64,000 nucleotides of DNA from Curtobacterium sp. TC1 (GTDB lineage Bacteria; Actinomycetota; Actinomycetes; Actinomycetales; Microbacteriaceae): assembly GCF_019844075.1 (NCBI RefSeq), contig NZ_CP081964.1, forward strand, positions 930,001 to 994,000, written 5' to 3'. Position numbers and translations under genes: made by a program. The notes under the pieces are model-generated. The model searched no databases and was not told the DNA's origin. It saw nothing but the letters and a program-made list of their open reading frames with translations. Of this stretch, positions 8,068 through 17,858 are shown piece by piece. The stretch's first letter is position 1. The number at the start of each line of letters is the position of its first letter.

Positions 8068-9077
8068 CCCCCGAGGGTGTCGGAGAGGTCCAGGGACCAG
8101 ACGGCCACCCCGGTCAGACCGAGTCGCTCGGCGAGGGCCACGCGCTCACGCAGCGACCGCGCGTCCGACCACCACAGCACCTCGCCGCTGGGCAGGGTGG
8201 CGGTCCACTCGCCGACCGTGGTGTTCCACGTCGGGGTGACGTGGGCCTTCCGGACACGGCGACGGGCCTGGTCGTCGGACAGCTGCCCCGCCGGCCGCGG
8301 CCCCTTCCAGTGGTAGCCGTACCCGGCGACGCCGAGCACGATCTGGTCGGCGGGCGCGAGGGTGGCGAGCGCCCTGGCGGACTTCGACGCCCAGGGCAAC
8401 GACCCGACCGGCCCCGGTGCGTCCGGCTCCCACGGGCCGTGCTGGTCGTAGGCCATCAGCGTGAGGTGGTCCAGCGGAGCGCGGAGCGCCCGGACGTCGT
8501 ACCCCATGCGCGCGTACCCGGCCGCGGTCGTCGACGCCGACAGGGCGATGTCGAGCCGGACGTCTTCGCCGACCGCCGCACGGAGCTCCCGCGCGAAGGC
8601 CGTCAACCCCGCCGTGTCGGCGGCGGTCAACGCCTCGAGGTCGATCATGACCGAGTCCCATCCGCCGGAACGCACGTCGGTCGCGAGCGCGCGGACGACG
8701 TGGGACCGGTTGGCGGGGGACCGGAGCATCCTCCGGGCGATCGGCTCGCTGAAGTCGCCGTCGGCGTAGTTGCTGACGAGCAGCTGCGCCTCGAGCCCGC
8801 GGGCGTGCGCCCGGTTGCGCTGTGTCCTCGCCTCGCGGGAGGGGGTGGTGACACGTGTGCCGGTCCGGCTCAGCAGCAGCCCGTCGACGCCGACGACGTC
8901 CATCGCCGATGCGTTGGCGTCGATCAGCGCGGGGTCCGCCCCCTCTGGCTGGAAGCCCGTGACGTCGAACCATTCGGGTGTGCCGGACTCGGCGTTCGCG
9001 GGGCCCGTGCAGCCGGTCAGGACGAGGCCCGCGGTCAGGGCGACGGCGAGGAGGACGGAACGCGGCCTGGTGATCAC
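8064..9077 (-). CDS. Secreted lipoprotein, glycoside hydrolase family 18-like
   Basis: 337 residues. A lipoprotein signal peptide ends with the lipobox LTGC (Cys23), so it is anchored outside the membrane. The body is a GH18-like barrel: SGGWDSVMIDLEAL near residue 140 corresponds to the DxxDxDxE strand with the general-acid Glu (here the motif is reduced to D-x-x-x-x-D-L-E), and LTLMAYDQHGPWEPDAPGP and LGVAGYGYHWKG follow, as in YaaH/spore-cortex-type members. It probably binds or cleaves an N-acetylglucosamine-containing polymer. It begins 12 bp after the acyl-CoA ligase stop. Confidence 0.75.
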   Translation of the reverse strand: MITRPRSVLLAVALTAGLVLTGCTGPANAESGTPEWFDVTGFQPEGADPALIDANASAMDVVGVDGLLLSRTGTRVTTPSREARTQRNRAHARGLEAQLLVSNYADGDFSEPIARRMLRSPANRSHVVRALATDVRSGGWDSVMIDLEALTAADTAGLTAFARELRAAVGEDVRLDIALSASTTAAGYARMGYDVRALRAPLDHLTLMAYDQHGPWEPDAPGPVGSLPWASKSARALATLAPADQIVLGVAGYGYHWKGPRPAGQLSDDQARRRVRKAHVTPTWNTTVGEWTATLPSGEVLWWSDARSLRERVALAERLGLTGVAVWSLDLSDTLGG

Positions 9078-9089
9078 GCTCCGAGTGTG

Positions 9090-10721
9090 TCAGGCCGGAG
9101 CAGCCGCCGCGTCGACCGGTGTGCTGAACTGCTCGACCAGCGTCCGCTTCAGGACCTTGCCGCTCGGTCCGAGGGGCAGGGCGTCGACCACGTGCACGAC
9201 CCGCGGGAACTTGTACGCCGCGATCTCGTCGGACACGAAGTGGACGAGCTCGTCCGGGCTGACGGTCGCGCCGGCGCGGAGCACCACGGCGGCCTCGATC
9301 TCCTGGCCGTGCAGCTCGTGCGGGACGCCGAAGACCGCCGCCATGGTGACGTCCGGGTGCGTCGCCAGCACCTCTTCGACCTGCCGCGGGTACACGTTGT
9401 AGCCGTTGCGGATGATCATGTCCTTCGTGCGGTCGACGATCGTCAGGTACCCGTCGTCGTCCTTCGTGCCGAGGTCGCCGGTGCGGAACCAGCCGTCGAC
9501 GATCGCCGCGTCGGTGTCCTCCGGCCGGTCCAGGTACCCGTTCATCAGGTTGTGCCCGCGGATGACGAGTTCGCCGATCTCGCCGTGCGGCAGCAGCACG
9601 ATCGCGTCGGGCGTGGCCGGGTCGGCGATCTCGACGTCGACACCCCACACCGGCGTCCCGATCGTTCCCGGTCGGGGCGCGCGGCCGACGTGGTTGAAGG
9701 TGGCCACGGGCGACGTCTCGGTCAGTCCGTAGCCCTCGTGGACGGGCGCATCGAACACGGACTGGAACCGCTCGAGGACGGCCAACGGCAACGACGCGCC
9801 GCCCGAGATCGCGTAGCGCAGGTCCGGTCTGGCGTCGCCTCGGGTCGCGGCGTCGAGCAGTGCCATGTACATCGTCGGCACCCCCATGAAGATCTCGCAG
9901 CCGTGCTCGACCATCGCCGACAGCGCTGCGTCGCCGTCGAACTTCGGGAGCATCACGATGGTGGCGCCGGCGCGGAACCCGGTGTTCATCGTGCAGGTCT
10001 GACCGAACGTGTGGAACAGCGGGAGTGCCCCGAGCAGGACGTCGCCGCGGTGCATGTCGAAGGTGCTCATCAGGTTCGTGTTGACCTGTTCGAGCAGGGC
10101 GAAGTGCGAGCCCTCTGCACCCTTCGGCTTGCCGGTGGTCCCGCTCGTGTACAGGATCGTCGCGGTGTCGAAGGGGTCGCGGGGGACGTAGGTGTCGAGG
10201 GGTTCGGCTGCCGCGGCCAGGGCCTCGAGGCGGTCTGGGACGTCGTGGCCGTCGTGGTCGTCGTGGTCGGCCGGTGCGAGCACGGTGATGACGTCGACGC
10301 CGGCGAGCTCGGCACCGGCCGCGCCCTCGGCGAGCAGCGGGGCGGCGCAGACGAGCAGCATGGCGCCGCTGTCCTGCAGCAGGTACTCGATCTCGCGCCG
10401 CTTGAGCAACGCGTGGACGGGGACGACGACGGCGCCGAGCGCGAGGGTGGCGTAGTAGACGCGGGCGAAGTCCGCGACGTTCGGCACGAGCATCGCCACG
10501 CGCGATCCCTCGGTGACCCCGCGGGCCCGGAGCGCTCCGGCGTAGGCGAGGGTCTCGGACCACAGCTCGGCGTAGGTGGTGCGGTGGTCGCCGACGATGA
10601 CGGCGACGTCGTCCGGGTACCGCGCGGCGGACTCGGCCAGGATCGCGGCGACCGAGGCGGTGGCTCGGGTCGGTCTGGGGGTGCCGTGGTGAGCGGCGGT
10701 GGTGGGCTCGGTGCGCGTCAT
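9090..10721 (-). CDS. Long-chain fatty-acid--CoA ligase (AMP-binding)
   Basis: 543 residues, typical for the family. The AMP-binding P-loop is TILYTSGTTGKPKGAEG at about 185-201, the adenine motif is GYGLTETSP near 320, the hinge is TGDLGTKDDDGYLTIVDRTK near 425, and the catalytic Lys is in LGPSGKVLKRTL near the end. It activates a carboxylic acid with ATP and transfers it to CoA. The start lies six bases after GGAG, 49 bp behind a TetR gene that may control it. The chain length it prefers is not readable. Confidence 0.88.
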   Translation of the reverse strand: MTRTEPTTAAHHGTPRPTRATASVAAILAESAARYPDDVAVIVGDHRTTYAELWSETLAYAGALRARGVTEGSRVAMLVPNVADFARVYYATLALGAVVVPVHALLKRREIEYLLQDSGAMLLVCAAPLLAEGAAGAELAGVDVITVLAPADHDDHDGHDVPDRLEALAAAAEPLDTYVPRDPFDTATILYTSGTTGKPKGAEGSHFALLEQVNTNLMSTFDMHRGDVLLGALPLFHTFGQTCTMNTGFRAGATIVMLPKFDGDAALSAMVEHGCEIFMGVPTMYMALLDAATRGDARPDLRYAISGGASLPLAVLERFQSVFDAPVHEGYGLTETSPVATFNHVGRAPRPGTIGTPVWGVDVEIADPATPDAIVLLPHGEIGELVIRGHNLMNGYLDRPEDTDAAIVDGWFRTGDLGTKDDDGYLTIVDRTKDMIIRNGYNVYPRQVEEVLATHPDVTMAAVFGVPHELHGQEIEAAVVLRAGATVSPDELVHFVSDEIAAYKFPRVVHVVDALPLGPSGKVLKRTLVEQFSTPVDAAAAPA

Positions 10722-10770
10722 TCCGGTCTCCGTCTTCGGTGACGAGTGGTTCCCCGGATCATACGTGCGG

Positions 10771-11367
10771 TCAGAACGTCGTGCGCTCCTCGAACACCGA
10801 CATGATCATGGCCGCACCGAGCCGCGCGCTCCGGGCGGGCTTCGCCGAGCCCTGCACGGCTGACTCCACCCGGGCGCCCTCGACCAGCAGCGACAGGGTC
10901 TCGGCGATGTGCGCCGGCATGTCCGCACGGGTGCACAGCAACGTGAGGTGGCTCTCGACGTCGCGGAAGTGCTCGGCTGCGAGCGCGGCGATCTCCGGGT
11001 CCTGCCGTCCGAGCTCGGCGTGTCCGTTGATGAACGCGCAGCCGCGCCACCCCTCGTCCGCGAAGCACTCCTCCAGGTAGCTGAAGATGCCGAGGATCTC
11101 GTCGCGGGGATCCGCCGAGGTGGTGGCGATGTGGTCCAGGGCCCGACGCCACGCGCCGTGCCAGCGTCGCAGGACCGCCACCACGAGCGCCTGCTTGGAC
11201 GGGTAGGCCGCCGTCAGCTCGTCCACGCTCATGCCCGCGTGCGCGGCGACGTCCTCGAAGCGCACCGGGATCACGCCGTGCGCCGTGAAGAGGTCGTCGG
11301 CGGCCTTGGATGCGGTGCGCTGCGCGGTCGTCTCGACGGCCGGGGGCGTGAGTGTGAGGAGCGTCAT
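10771..11367 (-). CDS. TetR/AcrR family transcriptional regulator
   Basis: 198 residues. The helix-turn-helix is VRFEDVAAHAGMSVDELTAAY at about 35-55, with the PSKQALVVAVLRRW continuation typical of TetR proteins. The C-terminal domain contains YLEECFADEGWRGCAFINGHAEL, recalling YezE/AcrR-like regulators. Its ATG overlaps the stop of a 30-codon ORF (ATGA), so its translation is probably coupled. It lies upstream of and in line with the acyl-CoA ligase, a natural target. Confidence 0.85.
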   Translation of the reverse strand: MTLLTLTPPAVETTAQRTASKAADDLFTAHGVIPVRFEDVAAHAGMSVDELTAAYPSKQALVVAVLRRWHGAWRRALDHIATTSADPRDEILGIFSYLEECFADEGWRGCAFINGHAELGRQDPEIAALAAEHFRDVESHLTLLCTRADMPAHIAETLSLLVEGARVESAVQGSAKPARSARLGAAMIMSVFEERTTF

Positions 11368-11456
11368 GCTTCCAGACGTTCCTGTTCCGCGAAGAGCGCC
11401 GTCATGTCGATGGCCTGGGTGCGGACGTCCTCGACCGCGGAGCCGTCGCGGATCAC
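11364..11456 (-). CDS. 30-codon micro-ORF coupled to TetR
   Basis: The GTG at 11456 overlaps the stop of the 73-residue ORF (GTGA), and its own stop overlaps the TetR ATG (ATGA). The product would be 30 residues, start VIRDGSAVEDVRTQAIDMTA, end EQERLEA, predicted helical and acidic at the C-terminus. Both junctions show the exact 4-bp coupling used elsewhere in the window, which is the main reason to believe it is translated. It may only carry ribosomes to the TetR start. No homology is recognised. Confidence 0.4.
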   Translation of the reverse strand: MIRDGSAVEDVRTQAIDMTALFAEQERLEA

Positions 11457-11674
11457 GCGGAGAGCCCGAGCACGGCGGCGGCGGAAGCGAGGGCGCTCAC
11501 GGAGACGATGCCGGTGCTGACCGCGGCGATCTGCAGCATGCGCTGACGCTGGAGGTCCCGGAGTTCCGTGAAGGTACCGCGGTGGCGGTCCTGTCGGCTC
11601 GTCACCGAGACCGACTCGAAGGCCTGCCTCGGTGCGCTGATGGGATGGACCGGGATTGCGGTCAAGGCGGTCAT
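11453..11674 (-). CDS. Small protein with C-terminal membrane segment
   Basis: 73 residues starting MTALTAIPVHPI, with GAGGA four bases before the ATG. The C-terminal third (LQIAAVSTGIVSVSALASAA) is a likely single membrane helix; the middle is charged. It is the first gene of a run (73-aa, 30-aa, TetR) joined by 4-bp overlaps, and lies divergent from the AraC regulator. The family is not recognised. A role as a small membrane sensor or accessory of the TetR system is only a guess. Confidence 0.5.
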   Translation of the reverse strand: MTALTAIPVHPISAPRQAFESVSVTSRQDRHRGTFTELRDLQRQRMLQIAAVSTGIVSVSALASAAAVLGLSA

Positions 11675-11928
11675 GGCGTCCTCGTGTTCTCCTGCGCGGC
11701 CCGATGCCACCGGATGAGTCGACCGTAGGAGCAGCGGGACCGGCCGTGTGCGCCAGGACCGAGGAGTCGGCGGATCGCGGATGTCGGACGCAGCCCGGCG
11801 GTCGGAATCCGGACATCGCCGCACCGGATCCAGCATCCGTTCCACGCGCTGGAGGCCGTCGGGAGCGCTTCTCGGACAGCGGTGCGGACGGCTGGCCCCC
11901 GGTCCGTCACACTGCACTCGGTGAACCG

Positions 11929-12879
11929 ATGACAGATGAACGAGCGCGCGTGCAGGACGACGTCCGGTCCGCTGACGTCGACGAAGCACGCGACTTCCTG
12001 GTCGGGGCGTACGACGCCTCCGAGTGGCGCGCCGAGACCACCGCGCAGCCCTTCACGTTCCGGTACTCGGCGGTCGGCGACACCACGATGACGTTGCGCG
12101 CGATCCGGTTCGACGGGCACCTGAACGGCGTGATGACCCCGTCGGACGACTTCGTGGTGCAGTGGATCACCCGCGGCACCGGCTTCATCGGCGAGGGCGA
12201 CGACCGCCTCGTCAGCGCCCCGGGCCGACCACAGCTGTGGCCGCAGGACGGCGCCGCGTTCACCTACCAGGACTACGACCAGCGGCTCGTCCAGATCAAC
12301 CGGGCTTCGCTCGAGGAGGTCGCCGGCGAACGCGGCGCGGCCTCGGGCGCCGTGCAACTCGACCACACCGTGCAGCCCGACGACCGCGCGGTGACGATGT
12401 GGCGGAACACGGTCAAGCTCATCTCGCACACCGTGCTCGACCGGCAGGTCTCGCCGCTCCTGCAGGCGGAGATGGGCCGGCTGGGAGCGCTGGCCCTGCT
12501 CGAGCTCTACCCGGTCGTCTCGGCCACCCTGCCGGACGAGCTCCTGCTCCCGCGCAACGCGCACATCCGCCGAGCCGTCGAGTACGTGCACGAGCACGCG
12601 CACCTGCCGATCACGAGCACCGACCTGGCCGAGGTCGCCTCCCTGAGTCTGCGTGCACTGCAGCAGGCGTTCCAGCGGCAGCTCGGCGTCAGCCCGAACG
12701 GCTACCTGCGCGGGGTCCGTCTCGACCGGGTGCGCGACGAGCTCCTGCACGCCGACCCGGCGGCGACGAGCATCGCCGAGGTGGCCCGGCAGTGGGGGTT
12801 CGCCCACGCCGGCCGGTTCTCGGCCGCGTACCTCGACCGGCACGGCGAGTACCCCCGGGACACGATGCGGCGGGCGTGA
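11929..12879 (+). CDS. AraC family transcriptional regulator
   Basis: 316 residues from MTDERARVQDDVRSADVD. The N-terminal AraC-binding-like cupin contains FVVQWITRGTGFIGEGDD and LWPQDG (about 80-110). The C-terminal double helix-turn-helix starts at HIRRAVEYVHEHAHLPITST (about 205), with LAEVASLSLRALQQAFQRQ and a second motif IAEVARQWGFAHAGRFSAAY. The cupin resembles that of transcriptional activators of aromatic or lipid genes. It is divergent from the small-ORF/TetR/acyl-CoA ligase operon across 254 bp in which I find no clear operator, and converges with the esterase gene 28 bp downstream. Confidence 0.87.
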   Translation: MTDERARVQDDVRSADVDEARDFLVGAYDASEWRAETTAQPFTFRYSAVGDTTMTLRAIRFDGHLNGVMTPSDDFVVQWITRGTGFIGEGDDRLVSAPGRPQLWPQDGAAFTYQDYDQRLVQINRASLEEVAGERGAASGAVQLDHTVQPDDRAVTMWRNTVKLISHTVLDRQVSPLLQAEMGRLGALALLELYPVVSATLPDELLLPRNAHIRRAVEYVHEHAHLPITSTDLAEVASLSLRALQQAFQRQLGVSPNGYLRGVRLDRVRDELLHADPAATSIAEVARQWGFAHAGRFSAAYLDRHGEYPRDTMRRA

Positions 12880-12907
12880 CACCCCGATGGTGGTGACGTG
12901 AGCGCGC

Positions 12908-13894
12908 TCACCCCAGCGCGCGGAGGAACGCCACCTGCCGCTCCCACTGCCGGAAGCCGCCGCCCTCGTGCCCGTTGTACGGGTACACCTCGATCTCGCG
13001 GGAAGCCGACCCGAGCGCGTTGAAGGCGGCGAAGGTGGTGCGCGGCGGGACGACGTCGTCCATCAGGGCCACGGAGAACAGCGCCGGTGCGGTGATGCCG
13101 GCTGCGTGGTTCACCCCGTCGAAGTACGCCGCGGTGTCCCACACGGTGTCGGCTGCGTCGCGGTGCACGGACAGGTAGGTCGCGAGTTCCAGGTACGGGC
13201 CGCCGACGGCGACGTCCGTGCCGCCCTCCCAGTCGCACAGGAACGCGACGTCGGGCAGCACCGCGGTGATCGGTCCGACGTGGGCCTCGACCAGGGCGGC
13301 GGCGGCGATGGCGATGCCGCCGCCCTGGCTGCCGCCGGTCAGGGCGATGCGTGCCGGGTCGACGCCGGGCAGTGTCCGCACGGCGTCGACCAGGCGGACG
13401 GCGTCGGTGTACACGCGGCGGTAGTAGTGGTCGGCGGGGGAGCCGATGCCGCTCGTCATCCACCCGCTCGCGTGCGGTCCGGAGCCGTGCGGGTCGGGGG
13501 TGTCGCCGCCGGCCCACCCGCTGCCCTGGCCGCGGGTGTCCATGACGACGTGCACGTACCCGGCGAGGGCCCAGTGCACCCGTTCGCCGGGGCGCCCGCG
13601 GCCGCCGCCGTAGCCGAGGAACTCGACGACGACGGGCAGCGCGGTGTCACGACCGGCGAGCGGACGGGAGACCCAGGCGCGCACCGGGTCGCCGGCGAAG
13701 CCCGGGAACGTCAGGTCCTCGACGACGAGTCCGGTCACCGGGGTGTCGGCCGGAGCGAGGACGGGAGCCGTCCCTGCTCCGGCCGCCCGGGCCGCGGTGA
13801 TCGTGTCCGCCCAGAACGCGTCGAAGTCTGCCGGTCTCCGGACCGCGGGGCGGTACCGACGGAGTTCGTCGAGCGGGAGGTCGGTGCGTGCCAT
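12908..13894 (-). CDS. axeA: Acetylxylan esterase / cephalosporin-C deacetylase (CE7)
   Basis: 328 residues, the usual CE7 length, with no signal peptide, so it is intracellular. The core has GAGTAPVLAPADTPVTGLVV, RGQGSGWAGGDTPDPHG, the nucleophile elbow LTGGSQGGGIAIAAAAL (Ser about 185), a catalytic Asp in ALMDDVVPPRTTF, and a His in YPYNGHEGGG. CE7 enzymes remove acetyl groups from xylo-oligosaccharides taken into the cell. It lies 12 bp after xylulokinase as the last gene of xylA-xylB-axe, which supports this role. Confidence 0.88.
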   Translation of the reverse strand: MARTDLPLDELRRYRPAVRRPADFDAFWADTITAARAAGAGTAPVLAPADTPVTGLVVEDLTFPGFAGDPVRAWVSRPLAGRDTALPVVVEFLGYGGGRGRPGERVHWALAGYVHVVMDTRGQGSGWAGGDTPDPHGSGPHASGWMTSGIGSPADHYYRRVYTDAVRLVDAVRTLPGVDPARIALTGGSQGGGIAIAAAALVEAHVGPITAVLPDVAFLCDWEGGTDVAVGGPYLELATYLSVHRDAADTVWDTAAYFDGVNHAAGITAPALFSVALMDDVVPPRTTFAAFNALGSASREIEVYPYNGHEGGGFRQWERQVAFLRALG

Positions 13895-13906
13895 GGGTCT
13901 CCTCGG

Positions 13907-15376
13907 TCAGCGCGTCGCAGCGCGGTACTGCTCGAGCACCTCGGGGTGCGGGTCCGCCGGCACGGTCGTCGTCGCGGCGTCCCACGTCGGCAGCGTGCCG
14001 GTCAGCACCCATGCTGCCTGCCGCGCGGCCCCGGACGCCACGTACTCGCCGGGTTCCGGGATCAGCACGTCCCGCCCGAACACCTGCGCGGCGACGGTCC
14101 GGACGGCTTCGTTCCGTGCCGCGCCGCCGATGAGCAGCAGTCGCGAGACGGTCACGCCGGTGCCCTCGACCGCGGCGAGCCCGTCGGCCAGCGCGCACAG
14201 CATGCCCTCCACCGCGGCGCGCGCCAGGTGCGGTCGGTCCGTCGTGCCCGGGGTCATCCCGAGCAGCGAGGCGGTCGCGTCCGGCCGGTTGGGCGTGCGC
14301 TCGCCGACGAAGTACGGCACCAGGACCAGGCCGTCGGCCCCGGCGGGCGCCTGCAGCGCCAGCTCGCCGAGCGCGTCGTGGTCGACGCCGAGCAGGCCGC
14401 CGATCACCTCGAGCACGCGGGCCGCGTTGAGCGTCGTGACGATCGGGAGGCGCGACCCGGTTCCGTCGGCGAAGCCCGCCACGGTCCCGCTCGGGTCCAG
14501 GACGTCGGTACCGGTGACGCCGAAGACCGTTCCGCTGGTCCCCAGGGACACCGCGACGTCGCCCGGCCCGAGCCCGAGGCCGAGCGCCGCCCCGGCGTTG
14601 TCGCCGAGTCCTGCGCCGACGAGCAGGCCGGCCGGCGCGGCCCGGCCGCTCGGCAGTGTCACGTCGACGGTGAGCGTCCCCATCGCCTCGTCGTGCGCGA
14701 CGACGCGTGGCACGACGACGGTGTCCGCGGCCGGCTCCGACCCGGCGACGCGCATCGGGCGGCCGAGCGCCCGTTCGAACAGCTCCGGGTCGTACTCCCG
14801 GCGCACCGGGTCCCAGTACGCCGTGCCGCTGGCGTCGGACGCGTCCGTCGCCAGGGCGTCGAGGTCGGGGCCGAGCGCACTGTCGTCGGCCGGGCCGTAG
14901 CCGCGCAGCCGCCACGACAACCAGTCGTGGGGGAGCGCGACGGCCGCGACGCGACCGGCGTTGTCCGGCTCGGCGTCGCGGAGCCACCGCAGCTTGGTGC
15001 CGGTGAACGACGCCACCGGCACCAGGCCCGTCCGCTCGACCCAGGACTCCCGCCCCAGCTCGTCGACCATCTGCGCGGCCGCGTCCGCACTGCGCACGTC
15101 GTTCCAGAGCAGGGCGTCGCGCACCACGCGGCCGTCGGCGTCGAGCGCGACCATGCCGTGCTGCTGGCCGGCGATCGCGACGGCACCGACGTCGTCGAGG
15201 CCACCGGCGTCGGCGACCGCCGCGCCGAGGGCGTCCCACCAGTGGCGGGGGTCGACGGACGTGCCGTCCGGGTGGGACGCACGCCCCTCACGGACGACGG
15301 CGCCCGTCGCGGCGTCGCGGACGGTGACCTTGCAGGACTGGGTCGACGAGTCGACGCCGGCGACGAGCTGTGTCAT
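13907..15376 (-). CDS. xylB: Xylulokinase
   Basis: 489 residues, FGGY carbohydrate kinase. The N-terminal phosphate loop is [18 protein letters not shown], followed by [13 protein letters not shown], the substrate-binding WNDVRS, the mid-domain [14 protein letters not shown], and the C-terminal signature [22 protein letters not shown] (about 400-422). It phosphorylates D-xylulose to feed the pentose phosphate pathway. It starts 12 bp after xylA, in the same operon. Confidence 0.95.
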   Translation of the reverse strand: MTQLVAGVDSSTQSCKVTVRDAATGAVVREGRASHPDGTSVDPRHWWDALGAAVADAGGLDDVGAVAIAGQQHGMVALDADGRVVRDALLWNDVRSADAAAQMVDELGRESWVERTGLVPVASFTGTKLRWLRDAEPDNAGRVAAVALPHDWLSWRLRGYGPADDSALGPDLDALATDASDASGTAYWDPVRREYDPELFERALGRPMRVAGSEPAADTVVVPRVVAHDEAMGTLTVDVTLPSGRAAPAGLLVGAGLGDNAGAALGLGLGPGDVAVSLGTSGTVFGVTGTDVLDPSGTVAGFADGTGSRLPIVTTLNAARVLEVIGGLLGVDHDALGELALQAPAGADGLVLVPYFVGERTPNRPDATASLLGMTPGTTDRPHLARAAVEGMLCALADGLAAVEGTGVTVSRLLLIGGAARNEAVRTVAAQVFGRDVLIPEPGEYVASGAARQAAWVLTGTLPTWDAATTTVPADPHPEVLEQYRAATR

Positions 15377-15388
15377 CCCCGCCGCCCG

Positions 15389-16579
15389 TCAGCGCGCGCC
15401 GAGCAGGTGCTCGATGGCGAGCTGCTGCAGCCGGACGAAGCCGAAGCCCTTGCCGCCGAAGTACGCGTCGGCGTCGAAGTCCTCGTACGCCGAACGGTCG
15501 GACAGGAAGGCGTCGTAGGACTCGCCGTCGTTCAGGGTCGGCGTGCTGAGCTCCCCGACCTTCGAGGCCTCGAGTGCGGCCTGCACCTCGGGGTCGGCGC
15601 GGAAGGCCTGCGCGCGCTCCTTGAGGAGCAGGTACATGCGCATGTTCGCGGCGGCCGAGTCCCAGACGCCCGAGATGTCCTCGGTGCGGCTCGGCTTGTA
15701 GTCGAAGTGGCGCGGGCCGTCGTACGCCTGGCCGCCCTGCGGCGAACCGTGCTCGAGCAGGTCGACGAGCGAGAACGCGTTCTGCAGGTCGCCGTGTCCG
15801 AACACCAGGTCCTGGTCGTACTTGATGCCGCGCTGGCCGTTCAGGTCGATGTGGAAGAGCTTGCCCTGGTAGAGCGCCTGGGCGATGCCGGCCGTGAAGT
15901 TCAGGCCCGCCATCTGCTCGTGGCCGACCTCGGGGTTGATGCCGAACAGTTCCGGGCGCTCGAGGGTCTCGGTGAACGCGATCGCGTGGCCGAGGGTCGG
16001 CAGCAGGATGTCGCCGCGGGGCTCGTTCGGCTTCGGCTCGATGGCGAAGCGGATGCCGTAGCCCTTGTCGGTGACGTAGTCGGCGAGCAGGTTGACGGCC
16101 TCGCGGTAGCGCTCGAGTGCGGCCTGCACGTCCTTCGCGCTGTCGTACTCGGAGCCCTCGCGGCCGCCCCACATCACGAACGTCGACGCACCGAGCTCGG
16201 CGGCGAGGTCGATGTTGCGCAGCACCTTGCGGAGCGCGAAGCGGCGGACCTGCCGGTCGTTCGAGGTGAAGCCGCCGTCCTTGAACACGGGGGCGGAGAA
16301 CAGGTTCGTCGTCACCATCGGCACGATGAGGCCGGTGGCGTCGAGCGCACCCTTGAGGCGGTCGATCTGCGTCTGCCGTTCGGCGTCGGTCGAGCCGAAC
16401 GCGAACAGGTCGTCGTCGTGGAAGGTCAGGCCGTAGGCGCCGAGCTCGTCGAGCTTCTCGACCGCCTCGACCACGTCGAGGGCCGGGCGGGTCGGCCCGC
16501 CGAAGGGGTCGGAGCCGTTGTAGCCGATGGTCCAGAGACCGAAGGAGAACTTGTCTGCACGGGTGGGCGTCGTTGCCAT
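15389..16579 (-). CDS. xylA: Xylose isomerase
   Basis: 396 residues from [20 protein letters not shown], matching the shorter actinobacterial class I enzyme. The catalytic His lies in [15 protein letters not shown] (about 55), the [10 protein letters not shown] signature near 135, and metal ligands in [23 protein letters not shown] and [18 protein letters not shown]. It converts D-xylose to D-xylulose. It is first in the xylA-xylB-axe operon and divergent from the oxidoreductase operon at 16677; the promoter and an inverted-repeat operator are visible in the 97-bp gap. Confidence 0.96.
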   Translation of the reverse strand: MATTPTRADKFSFGLWTIGYNGSDPFGGPTRPALDVVEAVEKLDELGAYGLTFHDDDLFAFGSTDAERQTQIDRLKGALDATGLIVPMVTTNLFSAPVFKDGGFTSNDRQVRRFALRKVLRNIDLAAELGASTFVMWGGREGSEYDSAKDVQAALERYREAVNLLADYVTDKGYGIRFAIEPKPNEPRGDILLPTLGHAIAFTETLERPELFGINPEVGHEQMAGLNFTAGIAQALYQGKLFHIDLNGQRGIKYDQDLVFGHGDLQNAFSLVDLLEHGSPQGGQAYDGPRHFDYKPSRTEDISGVWDSAAANMRMYLLLKERAQAFRADPEVQAALEASKVGELSTPTLNDGESYDAFLSDRSAYEDFDADAYFGGKGFGFVRLQQLAIEHLLGAR

Positions 16580-16607
16580 GGTGGTCACCGTTCGTCGTCG
16601 AAACAAA

Positions 16608-16650
16608 ATGTTGCCGCGCCCAACATAAGCGGTAGTGTTGGCTGTGGCAA
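16608..16650 (-). promoter_or_regulatory. xylA promoter with overlapping operator
   Basis: Minus-strand -35 TTGCCA (16645-16650) and -10 TATGTT (16622-16627) are 17 bp apart. The inverted repeat ATGTTGCCGCGCCCAACAT (16608-16626; 6-bp perfect arms, 7-bp spacer) covers the -10 and the start point, an ideal repressor position. The same repeat lies upstream of the divergent oxidoreductase operon. The ROK protein encoded at 20871 is the nearest candidate regulator, since XylR/ROK proteins commonly bind such sites. Confidence 0.68.
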
Positions 16651-16676
16651 GGACGTGATCGCAAAGGAGCGAGCGG

Positions 16677-17858
16677 ATGGCACAGGAACGACTGCGGATC
16701 GCCATGGTGGGACACGGCTTCATGGGGGCCGCGCACTCACAGGCATGGCGGACCGCCCCCAGGTTCTTCGACCTCGGGGTCGAACCCGAGATGGCGGTGA
16801 TCGTCGGGCGCGACCCGGAACGCACCGAGACCGCCCGTGCGCAGTACGGCTGGCAGGCGGCGTCGACCGACTGGCGTGCCGTCGTGGCCGACCCCGACAT
16901 CGACGTCGTCGACATCGTGTCGCCCGGTTCGTCGCACGTCGAGATCGCGATCGCCGCGCTCGAGGCCGGCAAGCACGTCCTGTGCGAGAAGCCGCTCGCC
17001 AACACCGTCGAACAGGCCGAGGCGATGACCGCCGCAGCCGCTGCCGCCCGGTCGCACGGGGTCCGTGCCATGGTCGGGTTCAGCTACCGCCGCGTGCCGG
17101 CCATCGCGTTCGCCCGGCAGCTCGTGCAGGACGGCCGGATCGGCACCGTGCGCCAGGTCCGCGCGCTCTACCTGCAGGACTGGCTCGCCGACGAGGACGG
17201 CCCGATGACCTGGCGGCTCGACAAGGAGCAGGCCGGCTCCGGTGCGCTCGGCGACATCGGCGCGCACGCGATCGACCTCGTCGAGCACGTCACCGGTGCG
17301 TCGCTCGCCACCGTGTCCGGCACCCTCGAGACCTTCGTGACCGAACGTCCGCTGATGGCCGAGGGGGTCGGGCTCTCCGGCACCGCGTCGAGCGAGCGCG
17401 GACAGGTCACCGTCGACGACGCCGCGTTCTTCACCGCCCGACTCGGCGGCGGCGCGGCCGACGGCGCCATCGGCACGTTCGAGGCCACGCGCTACGCCAC
17501 CGGCCGGAAGAACGGCCTGACGCTCGAGATCAGCGGGTCCGAAGGCGCGATCCAGTTCGACCTGGAGTCCATGAACGAACTGCGGTTGTACGAGTCATCG
17601 GCCCCCGCGCGGGAGCAGGGCTTCCGCCGGATCCTGGTCACCGAACCCGAGCACCCCTACATGGCGGCGTGGTGGCCCACCGGACACCTCATCGGCTACG
17701 AGCACACCTTCAGCCACCAGGTGAAGGACTTCGTCGAGGCGATCGTGTCCGGCACCGACCCGTCGCCCTCGTTCGAGGACGGCCTGCACGTGCAGCGCGT
17801 GCTCGACGCCGTCGAACGCAGCGCCGCCGACGGCAGCAGCTGGACGGCGACCTCGTGA
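16677..17858 (+). CDS. Gfo/Idh/MocA family oxidoreductase
   Basis: 393 residues with a good AAAGGAG site before the ATG. The Rossmann motif is [18 protein letters not shown] at the N-terminus, EKP is in [13 protein letters not shown] near residue 103, and [17 protein letters not shown] followed by [13 protein letters not shown] forms the active-site region with a conserved His. The subgroup resembles glycoside 3-dehydrogenases and inositol dehydrogenase-like proteins. It is the first gene of a six-gene operon and divergent from xylA. It probably oxidises a sugar hydroxyl, with NAD as the likely cofactor. Confidence 0.87.
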   Translation: MAQERLRIAMVGHGFMGAAHSQAWRTAPRFFDLGVEPEMAVIVGRDPERTETARAQYGWQAASTDWRAVVADPDIDVVDIVSPGSSHVEIAIAALEAGKHVLCEKPLANTVEQAEAMTAAAAAARSHGVRAMVGFSYRRVPAIAFARQLVQDGRIGTVRQVRALYLQDWLADEDGPMTWRLDKEQAGSGALGDIGAHAIDLVEHVTGASLATVSGTLETFVTERPLMAEGVGLSGTASSERGQVTVDDAAFFTARLGGGAADGAIGTFEATRYATGRKNGLTLEISGSEGAIQFDLESMNELRLYESSAPAREQGFRRILVTEPEHPYMAAWWPTGHLIGYEHTFSHQVKDFVEAIVSGTDPSPSFEDGLHVQRVLDAVERSAADGSSWTATS

